Origin: Streptomyces sp. JHA26
GTDB taxonomy: Bacteria; Actinomycetota; Actinomycetes; Streptomycetales; Streptomycetaceae
NCBI RefSeq assembly: GCF_002005565.1
Contig: NZ_BDJC01000059.1
Location: forward strand, 1 to 38,951
Direction of reading: 5' to 3'
Length of the DNA: 38,951 bases
The position numbers were made by a program, and so were the translations under genes. Below, piece after piece: positions 16,681 through 25,430 of the stretch. The first letter of the stretch is position 1; every line of letters starts with the position of its first letter. The notes under the pieces are model-generated. The model was given only the letters and a program-made list of their open reading frames with translations, had not been told where the DNA came from and made no database searches.

Positions 16681-19600
16681 TTACGGCTCCAGAGGTGCTC
16701 GAACTGGGTGAAGGCCAGCGCGGTGTCGAAGTTGGCGATGTTGTCGTCGACGTTGAGGATCAGGCAGGTGTCCTTGCCACCGTTCTTGGGACCGCGCAGG
16801 CCGCGACCGATCATCTGCTGGTACACGTTGGTGCTGTAGACCGGCCGTGCCACGACCACGGCCCGGGTCGCCGGCGCGTCGAACCCCTGGGTGAGGACGC
16901 CGTAGTTGGTGAGCACACGGATGCGGCCGTTCCTGAAGTTCTCGATCCGCGTCCGACGGTCCTGCGCACTGGTCGTCGAGTCCACGGCGGCGGACCGGAC
17001 ACCTCGGTCGTTGAGCATGGCCGCCAGGTACTTGGCGTGGTCGACGGAGGTGGCGAAGAGCAGCGTCGGCCAGTCCGGCGGCAGCGCGGCCACCGACTCG
17101 ACGATGCGCAGGCTCCGTTCGTGGTCGTCGGCGAGTCGCTGCTCGGCGGCGCGGGACAGCATCGCCATGCGTTCGGCGTGCGTCTTCTCGTCCTGGTCGA
17201 GCACGATCCGACCGCCCTCGAGGGTGCGGTGTTCGACCTGGGCGAGCATGCCCCACTCCTGGAGGTCCCGGTACGGGTCGCCGGAGGGGAACACACCCTC
17301 GTCCAGACGCCGGTTGCCGAAACGGGTGATCAGCCGGCGGGTCTCGTCCTCGTTGGTGTTGCGGAACGGGGTGGCGGTCAGGCCGAGCAGATGCCGATGT
17401 GTCTCGTACTGGGTCAGGCCCAACAGGCTCAGGATCTCCGTGTACCGCTTGGAGATCGCGGTGTGCGCCTCGTCCACGATCACCAGGGCGGGCTCGCGCA
17501 GCCAGGCGTACTGGTCGGTGCCCAGGCACCGATCCAGTTTCGCGTCCGTGGCGACCACCAGGTGGGGATGGTCGACGACGTCGCCGACCTCGTTGCTGCT
17601 CCACAGTCGGCTGATGGTCAGCGGTCGCTCGGCGCCGACCTTGCTCCAGACGAACTTCCAGCTCTGTACCGCTTGCTCGCACAGTTCCTCGGTCTGTGCG
17701 ATCCACAACAGGGGGCCCTTGAGGTCACCGACCCGCTTCACCCAGCGGATCACGGCCTCGGCGGTGACCCGTGTCTTGCCGGCGCCGGTGGGCAGGGACA
17801 GCATGCCGCGCTGCGGGGCGAGCCGGTCGAGCAGGGTGGAGATGTTCCGGACCAGGTCCTCCTGGTAGTCGTGGAGCCGGGGGAAGTCCCGGGGCCCCTC
17901 GATCGTCTCGTAGGAAGGCGGCGAGGGGGTCCTGGAACCCGCGAACGTCACAGGCAGACGCAGGTCGGAGACGAACGCGATGGCGGCCGAGGAACCCCCG
18001 TACGCCACAGGCGCGTTGGGGAAGCGCGCCTGGATGTCGCGGGCGTGCTGCTGGAGCACCCCGTCGCCGTGCGCGTTGAACGCCATCTGGGCGATGCGGA
18101 GCCCGGACGGCTCCACGCCGCCGGTCGCCTGCAGCTCGGCGTCCATCAGCCCTTCGGGCAGGCCGGCCCTGAGCGCGTCCGCGCCGATCAACAGCTCGAG
18201 CTTGGTCACGACGTCCTCGGCGTCGCGCACGGCCTTCTGCGCCGCCTTCAGGGCGCTGTCCTTGGCCATGCGGTCCTGGTGCTCCAGCACGGCGCGGCAG
18301 CCGGCCGAGCCCAGGCCGAGGCCGAGCTCGCGGTCGATCAGCCGCAGCATGGGCTCGGGCTCACGCGGGACGCGGATCTTGACCGTGCTGTTCTGGCGCA
18401 CGGCGTCCAGGGGGGAGGCGTGCGTGCCGTTGGGCGTACGGGTGACCTCCTCCAGCTCGGTACACCGCTGCACCATGCTGTTCCGGTTGCCGCTGTTCAG
18501 ACGCTGCCGCAGGGCGGGGAACAGCTCGACGAGGGGAACGGGGTCGCCCTCGGGCACCTCACGGGTCTCCCGACTGATCACGTCGGCGTAGCGGAGCATG
18601 CCCCACTTCTCGACCATCAGCTCGGCGTCCTCGGCGGTCGGCACGAGCAGGGCGGGGAGCTGCTCGGCACGCAGGGCCCGGTACTCGGCGGTGCCGACGG
18701 CGAGGGTGATCTCGTCGTCGGGGCGGGTGCCCCAGGCGTCACCGATCCGGCAGCGGGTGAGGGAGTCCTCGGGGAAGTCCGCCCCGAACCGGGTCAGCAT
18801 CACGTAGGTGGCGCCGACGAAGGAGTCGTCCTCGCTGCGGGACACCTCGTCGAGGAGCGCGTCCCAGCGGTCGGCGGGGACCTCGTCGACGGTTGTCGGA
18901 AGCCGCAGCTTGCGGGCCTTCTCGGGAGAGATGTCGGCGACCGGCAGCACGTCGCGGTAGGCGGCGAGCTGGGGGCCGACGGCCTCCGTCAACGGCATGA
19001 GCCCCTGGGATGTGGCGACCCTGCCGTACTTGCGCAGCATCCAGCGGATCGGGGACATCACCGCCTGCCGAGTGCTGGTCTGGGCGCCGAACTGGCGCGT
19101 CCAGTTGTCCACCACGGCGTCGTCGGGCAGCGCCTTGAGGAAGGCGGCGCGGGATTCCTCGGACAGGTTGCGGAAGAGATGGAGGGGGCCACCGATCGCG
19201 GCGCCCTCGACCTTCATCCGGTTCAGTGCGGGGCGGGGGGCACGGCTGTCCAGAGAGCGCAGGTAGGAAGCGTGAACGGCCGCTCGGTACTCCTCGAACC
19301 ATGCCTCGTCCGCCTGAGGCTGCACGCCGCGGGCCGGTCGGTCCCGCAGGTCGATCAGGGAGAAGAAGTACGTGTCGTCGGAGTGGAACGTCATGTCGAC
19401 GGCGACACTCGGGTCGCGCTCGGCGTCGACCACGACACCGGGCAGCATGCAGTCCTCGACCGGCCGGAAGTGCTTGTCGGCGGTCCGCACCCGGAGGGTC
19501 GAGCGGGGATCGGGCACGCGCTCCAGGACCTTGTGGGCCAGCCGGCGGATGCCGGCCTGGCGGAACAGTTCCCAGAAGCGCTCCCAGTCGGACTCTCCGT

Positions 19601-21443
19601 AGTGGTCGAAGCCCTGGTCGAGGACGCTGGCGAACCGACCCTCGGCGTCGGCCTCGCGGATGCCGAGGACGCCGAGCGCGTGCGCCAGCGACGGGTCGTG
19701 GGCGAGCGCGTCGACGACGTACACCGTGGACTCGCGCAGGCCGTCCTGGTGCTCGGCCCGGCGGTACACCTTGCCGTGGACCGGAGCGACCAGCCCGTGC
19801 TCCTCGGTCAGCACCACACGGGCCTTGCGGGCCTCGTCGGCGAAGGGGGAGCCCCTCTCGATCATGTCGGCCAGGATGCGGACGGCCACCGCCGACGCCT
19901 CGGCGGTACCGTTCGCGACGAGGGCCTCCAGCCAGTCGCGGACCCCGGCCCGTTCCTGTCGTGCGGCGCCGAGGATGTGCTCGACCTTGCCCGAGCGCAG
20001 GGCGTCGGCCTCGACGCTCGGGTGCAGCCAGTCCGAAGGGCGCCCGGGACACTCGTGCCACATCCGCAGCCACCGCGTGAGCTGCTTCAGGTCCTTGTCC
20101 AGGCGCGGGTGGACGCGCAGTTGCCCGGGTGCGCGCAGGACCCCGTCCTGGTCGGGCAGCGAAGGGCTCGTGGCGGCGCGGGCCCAGATCTCCCGGGTCA
20201 GGAACTCGTCGGCCCAGCTGATCGCCTCCTTGACACGGCCGGGTAGCAGGGAGAGATAAGCGGCCGGGTCCTCGGCCGGGGCCAGCCCGGGGAGCGCGTC
20301 GACGACCAGCTTCGCCGACACCCTGATCATCTCCTGGTTGAACGGAGAGGAGTCGAGCAGGTTCTGTCGGTCCTCGTTGGTCTTCCACGCCCCGTTGAGG
20401 ATGCCGCTCAGCGACATCTCGTACTTGGTGGGGAAGAAGGACCAGAACTTGCCCCGACCCCGGGAGCGGGGGCTGACGTACAGGCCGCTCTCGGCGTCCC
20501 GTTCCAGCGCGGGGACGGCCCAGGACAGGTCGAGCGCGACCCGGTCGTGCAGTTCCCCGGCGTCCGCACGAGCCGCGGGACCGGGCTCGTGCGTGGCGGT
20601 GAACACGCGCCAACGCTGCGTGGAAAGGGCCTTCCCCGTGCGCTCCTCGGTCACGGTGTGCAGGTCACCGGACTGCTGGGCGGTCAGTGTCCGACGTGCC
20701 ATGGGCCTGGGACGGTGGTCCTCCAGGACGACCTTGGCGACGTGCGGCGAGAAGAGCTGGAACCCGACAGGGAACTCCTCACGGGGCTCACCGTGGTCCT
20801 TGCCGCGATTGCCGTGCATGTCCTTGCCCAGCCGGTCGTCGGCCTTCGGGAGCAGCGGAAGACGGACGACCGTGGTCGCCCAGGTCAACAGCTTGTCCAG
20901 TACGGGGTCGGAGGCGCGTTCGGTCTGCATGTCGAGCGGGCGGGCCATCCGCAGGACGGGGGCGTCGAACTCCGGGCCGTAGCGCTCCGTCACACCGGGC
21001 ACGGCCTTGATCTGCTCGTAGGACCAGGCGCGGTCGAATCCGAAACTCCCGGTGCGGCTGAAGAATTCCGGCGCGTCGGTCACCACGAGGACCGACTTCA
21101 CGCCGACACCGAATCGTCCGATCTGCCCGCCGCGCTTCTTCGACATGCTCATTCGAAGGATGGTCTCCGCCCCTTCCGGAGTGACCGGGCTTCCTTCGTT
21201 GGCGCAGTACAGATGGGTTTCCGTGAGGACCACGTGGACGCGCCCGCCGGGCTCGTTCGCGATTTCGTCGGCCGCGTTCTGCACGAGTTCGAAAAGCTGA
21301 CGGTCGCCGTATCCGCCCTGCGTGATGCGGCGCTCGCCATTGGCGTGCTCGGCGACGAGGCCGGGGTCCACGGCGTACGTCTGCAGAACACGGGAGGACT
21401 GTTCGAGAACGGTATCGATCACCGTTGAGGAAGGGGACGGCAC
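16677..21443 (-). CDS. Large fusion: HSP90/sacsin-type GHKL ATPase plus SF2 helicase
   Basis: 1588 aa from GTG 21443 (AGGAGCG upstream). The N-terminus is a GHKL ATPase of the sacsin/HSP90 kind: N box FELVQNAADE at 51-60, G1 CANEGSP at 80-86, G2 GRFGVGVKSVL at 109-119. Roughly 1000 residues without recognised domains follow. A C-terminal SF2 helicase then has a Q-like LHDYQEDLV, Walker A SLPTGAGKT near 1218, DEAH box VIVDEAHTAIS near 1321, motif III LGLTATPFR, motif V LTQGFDAP and motif VI YQQMIGRGLRG. First gene of the operon leading into the SF1 helicase, DrmA and DrmB, with 4-bp overlaps throughout. Probably a large ATP-driven sensor or motor of the defence complex. I do not recall it as a standard DISARM component. 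Confidence 0.9.
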   Translation of the reverse strand: MPSPSSTVIDTVLEQSSRVLQTYAVDPGLVAEHANGERRITQGGYGDRQLFELVQNAADEIANEPGGRVHVVLTETHLYCANEGSPVTPEGAETILRMSMSKKRGGQIGRFGVGVKSVLVVTDAPEFFSRTGSFGFDRAWSYEQIKAVPGVTERYGPEFDAPVLRMARPLDMQTERASDPVLDKLLTWATTVVRLPLLPKADDRLGKDMHGNRGKDHGEPREEFPVGFQLFSPHVAKVVLEDHRPRPMARRTLTAQQSGDLHTVTEERTGKALSTQRWRVFTATHEPGPAARADAGELHDRVALDLSWAVPALERDAESGLYVSPRSRGRGKFWSFFPTKYEMSLSGILNGAWKTNEDRQNLLDSSPFNQEMIRVSAKLVVDALPGLAPAEDPAAYLSLLPGRVKEAISWADEFLTREIWARAATSPSLPDQDGVLRAPGQLRVHPRLDKDLKQLTRWLRMWHECPGRPSDWLHPSVEADALRSGKVEHILGAARQERAGVRDWLEALVANGTAEASAVAVRILADMIERGSPFADEARKARVVLTEEHGLVAPVHGKVYRRAEHQDGLRESTVYVVDALAHDPSLAHALGVLGIREADAEGRFASVLDQGFDHYGESDWERFWELFRQAGIRRLAHKVLERVPDPRSTLRVRTADKHFRPVEDCMLPGVVVDAERDPSVAVDMTFHSDDTYFFSLIDLRDRPARGVQPQADEAWFEEYRAAVHASYLRSLDSRAPRPALNRMKVEGAAIGGPLHLFRNLSEESRAAFLKALPDDAVVDNWTRQFGAQTSTRQAVMSPIRWMLRKYGRVATSQGLMPLTEAVGPQLAAYRDVLPVADISPEKARKLRLPTTVDEVPADRWDALLDEVSRSEDDSFVGATYVMLTRFGADFPEDSLTRCRIGDAWGTRPDDEITLAVGTAEYRALRAEQLPALLVPTAEDAELMVEKWGMLRYADVISRETREVPEGDPVPLVELFPALRQRLNSGNRNSMVQRCTELEEVTRTPNGTHASPLDAVRQNSTVKIRVPREPEPMLRLIDRELGLGLGSAGCRAVLEHQDRMAKDSALKAAQKAVRDAEDVVTKLELLIGADALRAGLPEGLMDAELQATGGVEPSGLRIAQMAFNAHGDGVLQQHARDIQARFPNAPVAYGGSSAAIAFVSDLRLPVTFAGSRTPSPPSYETIEGPRDFPRLHDYQEDLVRNISTLLDRLAPQRGMLSLPTGAGKTRVTAEAVIRWVKRVGDLKGPLLWIAQTEELCEQAVQSWKFVWSKVGAERPLTISRLWSSNEVGDVVDHPHLVVATDAKLDRCLGTDQYAWLREPALVIVDEAHTAISKRYTEILSLLGLTQYETHRHLLGLTATPFRNTNEDETRRLITRFGNRRLDEGVFPSGDPYRDLQEWGMLAQVEHRTLEGGRIVLDQDEKTHAERMAMLSRAAEQRLADDHERSLRIVESVAALPPDWPTLLFATSVDHAKYLAAMLNDRGVRSAAVDSTTSAQDRRTRIENFRNGRIRVLTNYGVLTQGFDAPATRAVVVARPVYSTNVYQQMIGRGLRGPKNGGKDTCLILNVDDNIANFDTALAFTQFEHLWSRK

Positions 21444-21600
21444 GGTTGCGGCGCTCCTGATGTCAAAGGTGGGTGAAAGTCTGGATGACGGGCCGGCTCG
21501 CCGGCTGTGCGCGAGCCGGCTCGCAGCTCATCGCGCACTGGCGGACGGAGCGTCTCCCCGATGGGCGAGTGCGCGGGTCATACGGGCGGAGGGCGCGTGG

Positions 21601-21804
21601 TCAGGCGGCAGGAGGGCTTTCGTCCTGCGGTGTCGGAACCGTTTTGGCCGGGCCGGTGGACTCCGCGAGGAAATCATCCTCGGACAGGTCATGGCGGCCC
21701 GAGAAGTCCGTGACTTCGGCCTTGCTCACCCGCTGAATACCCAGTTGGAGCGTGCTGCGCTCCCGCTGGGAAAGCAGTGACGGAAAGCAGTCGTCCTCGT
21801 CCAT
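21601..21804 (-). CDS. Small acidic protein of unknown function
   Basis: 67 aa from ATG 21804, with GGGGTGGGGA about 5 bases upstream. The sequence (MDEDDCFPSLLSQRERSTLQ..., then DFSGRHDLSEDDFLAESTGP) is acidic, balanced in composition and mostly G/C in third positions, unlike the Arg/Pro-rich shadow frames nearby. It lies 157 bp upstream of the GHKL-helicase gene on the same strand and may be the first gene of that operon or a leader peptide gene. No family recognised. Confidence 0.5.
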   Translation of the reverse strand: MDEDDCFPSLLSQRERSTLQLGIQRVSKAEVTDFSGRHDLSEDDFLAESTGPAKTVPTPQDESPPAA

Positions 21805-22227
21805 CGAGTCCCCACCCCTGTCGATCGATGTCCTTCAATTCGCGCAGGGGTGTAATCGGACAACGCCCCACGAAGCGAACGGGTTCTGCTGCGGGATTCG
21901 ATCCCGCCGATCACGGTAGCGGCTGGGCCCCCCGGCCGCCAGGAATTTCAAAAAACGTTTCCTCGTGCGCTCGTCGAGTACGTGTTGAGCGTGTGAGGGC
22001 ATGCCAGTAGCAAGCCGCACGACCCCCGGGAAAACCGGTTTGCGAGCGAGTTGGCTTTTCCAACGTGGCGAATGTAGCGGGGTTTTGAGGAGTCGGCAAG
22101 TCCCAACGTCTTCTCCCTTGGAGGAAGTTGGAACTCCCGACCCACAAGATGGACATATCGGGTTGAACCGGTCGATTCAGGCTGTCCGACTTGGACCTGC
22201 CGTACCCCTCGCTCGGTTAACTTTCAG
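21805..22227. promoter_or_regulatory. Divergent control region of the defence island with hairpins
   Basis: About 420 bases, AT-richer than the surroundings, between the minus-strand helicase operon and the plus-strand HTH-ATPase operon. Two imperfect stem-loops stand out: GGAAAACC (22029-22036) with GGCTTTTCC (22053-22061), and CCAAC (22103-22107) with GTTGG (22127-22131), the latter extended by partly paired TTC/TCC bases. An 8-bp palindrome AACCGGTT lies at 22033-22040. No convincing gene was found. Promoters for both operons are expected here. Confidence 0.45.
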
Positions 22228-22257
22228 TTGACATGATCGCGATCGTCAAATTAGCCT
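22228..22257 (+). promoter_or_regulatory. Promoter with overlapping operator-like dyad
   Basis: TTGACA (22228-22233) and TAGCCT (22252-22257) with 18 bases between fit a vegetative -35/-10 pair. The same segment holds an inverted repeat TTGAC (22228-22232) / GTCAA (22245-22249) around the 10-bp palindrome GATCGCGATC (22235-22244). The product downstream begins with an HTH domain, so autorepression at this site is plausible. This placement makes the ATG at 22233 an unlikely start. Confidence 0.5.
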
Positions 22258-22289
22258 CCCCGTACGACCCGAGGAAGAGCAGGTGGCGC

Positions 22290-24431
22290 GTGGAGACAGG
22301 TGAGGAGTTCGGGCCGTGGCTGTCCCGACAGCTCAAGCTCGCGGGGAGGACGCAGGCCGAACTGGCCAAGGAGCTCGGGTTGACCCGAGCCGCCGTCTCC
22401 GCGTGGATCGCCGGGCGGTCGACCCCGCGCCCGACCCTCATGACGGACATCGCCAGGGTCCTCGGTACGGACGTCGGCACGGTGCACACCCGCACCACCG
22501 ACACCCAAGCCGGCCTCCCGGTCACCTGGTACCACCGCCCCGGATATCCCGACGGCGGTCGTGACCTGGGCAATGCCGCGGCCTTCGCCTTCGACGCCGA
22601 CGTCCAGGTCCTCGCACGCGAGACGTGTCAGAACAGCCTCGACGAGCGGTTGACGGAGAACGGCCGCCCCGTCCGAGTCCGCTACACCCTGCACGAGTTG
22701 ACCGGTGAGCACCTGGAAGCCTTCCGCGAGGCGATCCTCTGGAACGAACTCTTCCCGCACTACTCCGCCGTCTCGGCGCTCGCCGGTCATCAGAAGGTCG
22801 GTCGGGTCGTCGACGCCGGTGTGCGCGACATGTACGAGAAGGGGCGCCTGGTCCTCCTGCGGGTCGACGACTACAACGCCTCAGGGCTCACCGGCGACGA
22901 CTACGGGGACGGCAAGTTCGCCGCCGTCGTCCGTCGCCAGCTCGAGAGCCTGAAGTCCGGTTCCTCCGCCGGTGGTTCGTACGGCCTGGGCAAGGCCACT
23001 CTGTGGGCGACCAGTGCTCTCGGCCTCGTGTTCATCAACTCCACTCTGTCGGTCCCGCATGAAGGGCGTACCGAGCGAAGGGTGATCGGGCGCCTCGAAC
23101 TCCCCTGGCGGGAGGTCGACGGGCGCACCTGCGCGGGCCCCGCCTGGTTCGGACGCCCCGACCCCGACACGCCGGGTGCCGAGGTCGTCCGTTCCTGGTG
23201 GGCGGACGAGGAGACCGTGGATCGCCTGCACCTGAGCCGGGACAGTGACGAACCGGGTACGTCCTTCCTCATCGTGGGCGCGCACGACGTGGCCAGCCTC
23301 GAGGACCAGTTCGACGACGAGGACAAGCCTCGTGCCGAGGAGGGACCCGAGGACGCGCGCGACATCAAGAGGATGCACCGCCGCCTGGTCGAGGCGTTGG
23401 GCCGCGATTTCTGGGCGGCGATGATCGGCGGGGGTGGCCGTCTTCCGCTGCTGGAAGCCTCGGTCCGCGCTCTGCGCAACGGAGAGGAGGTCGTGCCGGA
23501 GACGAAGGTGGACCCGTCCGTCGAGCAGCCCTCCCGCACCCGCGCGCTGCGGGCCCACTACGAGGGCACCACGGTGGAGCGGCTCACCGAGGCCGGTCAG
23601 GTGGCGTCCAGAAACGTTCCGCTGAAGCTTCCGCTGACCGGTGGCGCCCGTGGGACGCTCGGTACGCACCAGGCGGTGCTGTTGGTCACCGAGGCCGCCG
23701 GTGACAAGGACACCCCCAAGAACCAGGTGCACTCGCTGCGCGGCAACCGCATGACGGTCAGGAAGGCGCCGGTCTCCAACCTGCCGATCGGCACCAACCC
23801 CTTCCAGGCCGTCGTCCTGGTCGGTGAGGCCGCCGGTGCGTCGGCCCCGTTCGCGAAGGAGGCCGAGGAGTTCCTGCGGGCGGCGGAGCCGCCCGAGCAC
23901 GACCGGTGGGGGCAGACGGAGGAGCTGACCCTGCGCTGGTCGCCCTCCGCGTATCGGCGGATCCAGAATCTGACCACCGAGGTCAACAGCGCGGTCAGGG
24001 AACTCGTCGCCCGCCCGAAGCGCGGCAGAGGCGAAGGCGGTGAGGCGCTGCGCAAGGCGCTGACCGTCAAGAGCCGACCCAAGGCCAAGGTGCCCTCCGG
24101 CCCGGTGGTGCCGGTGCTGGACGTGCTCGAGGCGACGATCGGTGACCAGGGGGAGTGGCTGATCACGGCCGAGGTGAAGATCCCGCGCGGTGACGAGATC
24201 GTCCCGATGGTGCCGGTCGCCCAGCTGGACGTCCGCTCCGGAGGACGCCCTCGCCTCGACTGGGCGGAACTCGTCGCCGTGGAGGGCTGCGAGGTGGAGA
24301 ACGGAACCCTGCGCTTCCCGCCCGGCACACGCCGCGCGAAGTTCCGAGGGGCCACCGACGCCTCCAGTCATCCGGTGAGGACCACGCTCACCCGCCTCGT
24401 CGTCGAACTGCGTGCCGGCAAGGAGGCGTGA
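22290..24431 (+). CDS. HTH-GHKL ATPase fusion protein
   Basis: 713 aa from GTG 22290. An in-frame ATG at 22233 is possible, but it lies within the promoter-like TTGACA, has no ribosome site, and would add a rare TTA codon. Residues about 15-60 are an XRE HTH (TQAELAKELGLTRAAVSAWIAGRSTPRPTL). A GHKL ATPase domain follows: N box LARETCQNSLDE (~108-119), G1-like LLRVDDYNASGLTGDDY (~189-205), and G2-like SSAGGSYGLGKATLWATS (~225-242). The remaining ~450 residues have no recognised domain. The ATPase resembles those found with C5-methyltransferase/Vsr defence clusters. First gene of a tightly spaced operon; the next start lies 3 bp after its stop. It could act as both regulator and ATP-driven effector or sensor. 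Confidence 0.8.
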   Translation: METGEEFGPWLSRQLKLAGRTQAELAKELGLTRAAVSAWIAGRSTPRPTLMTDIARVLGTDVGTVHTRTTDTQAGLPVTWYHRPGYPDGGRDLGNAAAFAFDADVQVLARETCQNSLDERLTENGRPVRVRYTLHELTGEHLEAFREAILWNELFPHYSAVSALAGHQKVGRVVDAGVRDMYEKGRLVLLRVDDYNASGLTGDDYGDGKFAAVVRRQLESLKSGSSAGGSYGLGKATLWATSALGLVFINSTLSVPHEGRTERRVIGRLELPWREVDGRTCAGPAWFGRPDPDTPGAEVVRSWWADEETVDRLHLSRDSDEPGTSFLIVGAHDVASLEDQFDDEDKPRAEEGPEDARDIKRMHRRLVEALGRDFWAAMIGGGGRLPLLEASVRALRNGEEVVPETKVDPSVEQPSRTRALRAHYEGTTVERLTEAGQVASRNVPLKLPLTGGARGTLGTHQAVLLVTEAAGDKDTPKNQVHSLRGNRMTVRKAPVSNLPIGTNPFQAVVLVGEAAGASAPFAKEAEEFLRAAEPPEHDRWGQTEELTLRWSPSAYRRIQNLTTEVNSAVRELVARPKRGRGEGGEALRKALTVKSRPKAKVPSGPVVPVLDVLEATIGDQGEWLITAEVKIPRGDEIVPMVPVAQLDVRSGGRPRLDWAELVAVEGCEVENGTLRFPPGTRRAKFRGATDASSHPVRTTLTRLVVELRAGKEA

Positions 24432-24434
24432 CGC

Positions 24435-25430
24435 GTGAAGATCTATCCGTACAAGCGCCTCAGCCGCCCGATCACGCTCAGGGTGACGTCGGTCTCCCTC
24501 AGACTGCCCGACGGCACCCGTGATCCACTCGACACCAGCGCCTACTCGGTTCAGGAACAGGCCGTTGCCCTCGGTGTCGCGGGCCACACGGACTGGGTGA
24601 GCGCCACGATCGGCATCTCGGCCACACTGCCGCCCGGCGTCGACGCCCCGGACGCGGCCTGGTCCGATCTGCGTGTCCTCGCCGTGCTGACCGACGGGGA
24701 GACCAACGTCCGCACCTCGACGACCCTCACACGGGACGCGGAGGGCAGCCGCGACTGGTCGGGCACCCTGGAGCTGTTCCGCGACGACCACATGGGACGG
24801 GCCTCCCTCAGCGCGTACGCCGTCGGTACGGTCGACAGCGTGCCGGGGCGGTCGATCACCGAGACCGACCGGAACTGGGTCGTCGACACCGTCTCCGACG
24901 AGCCGGTCAGAGGGCTGCGACTGGACGTCCGGAAGGCGTCGTTCGGCAAGAGCTCCAGGGAATGGCTGCGCGCCTACGCCGACGCCCCCTGGCTCGTGGA
25001 CACCACGGCGCGGGTCCCCACGGTGTACGTCAACACCGACACCGACGGCATCCTCGGACTGTTGGACAGCAACGGATCCGGTGTGGAGAGCAAGGTGCGC
25101 GACCTCCTCGTCGCCCAGATGGCCACGGACGTGTGGACGGCGGTCTTCCACGGCGCCATCGGCGACCTGGAGGTGGAACCGGGTGGCAGCCCGGTCTTCC
25201 CGACCGACTGGCAGGGCGAGGTGCTGCGGGAGATGCTCCCGGACGTCGTCCCCGGTGTGCACGTCGAGGAGGCACTGCGTCGGGTCCACCGTCGACGCAC
25301 CGGCGAGTCGGGCTGGGGCGAGTTGCAGACACGCATCCACTACGCGGCGGTGCGACGTGCCGACGCGACCAAGGCGGTGGGCTACGTCATCCGCGGTCTG
25401 GAACGGACGAACAGGGAGAGCGAGTCGTGA
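24435..25430 (+). CDS. Uncharacterised protein of the HTH-ATPase operon
   Basis: 331 aa from GTG 24435, with AGGAGG at 24421-24426 inside the end of the preceding gene. No family recognised. The N-terminal half looks beta-rich and domain-like (ITLRVTSVSLRLPDG, ATIGISATLPPG, LELFRDDHMGRASL). The second half, after VPTVYVNTDTDGILGLLDSNG, is more helical and contains several Trp residues (TDVWTAVFHGAIGDLE, FPTDWQGEVL). No signal peptide, membrane helix or nuclease motif was seen. Its stop overlaps the next start by 4 bp, so the three genes are translationally coupled and the products probably form one complex. Confidence 0.8.
   Translation: MKIYPYKRLSRPITLRVTSVSLRLPDGTRDPLDTSAYSVQEQAVALGVAGHTDWVSATIGISATLPPGVDAPDAAWSDLRVLAVLTDGETNVRTSTTLTRDAEGSRDWSGTLELFRDDHMGRASLSAYAVGTVDSVPGRSITETDRNWVVDTVSDEPVRGLRLDVRKASFGKSSREWLRAYADAPWLVDTTARVPTVYVNTDTDGILGLLDSNGSGVESKVRDLLVAQMATDVWTAVFHGAIGDLEVEPGGSPVFPTDWQGEVLREMLPDVVPGVHVEEALRRVHRRRTGESGWGELQTRIHYAAVRRADATKAVGYVIRGLERTNRESES

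Noticed and set aside
21835..22231. Short frames in the divergent control region
   Set aside because: They cross the hairpins, lack ribosome sites and show no protein-like composition.
22881..25340. Minus-strand frame of 819 codons opposite the HTH-ATPase operon
   Set aside because: Low-information His/Arg/Gly-rich sequence; the plus strand has HTH and GHKL motifs and proper ribosome sites.
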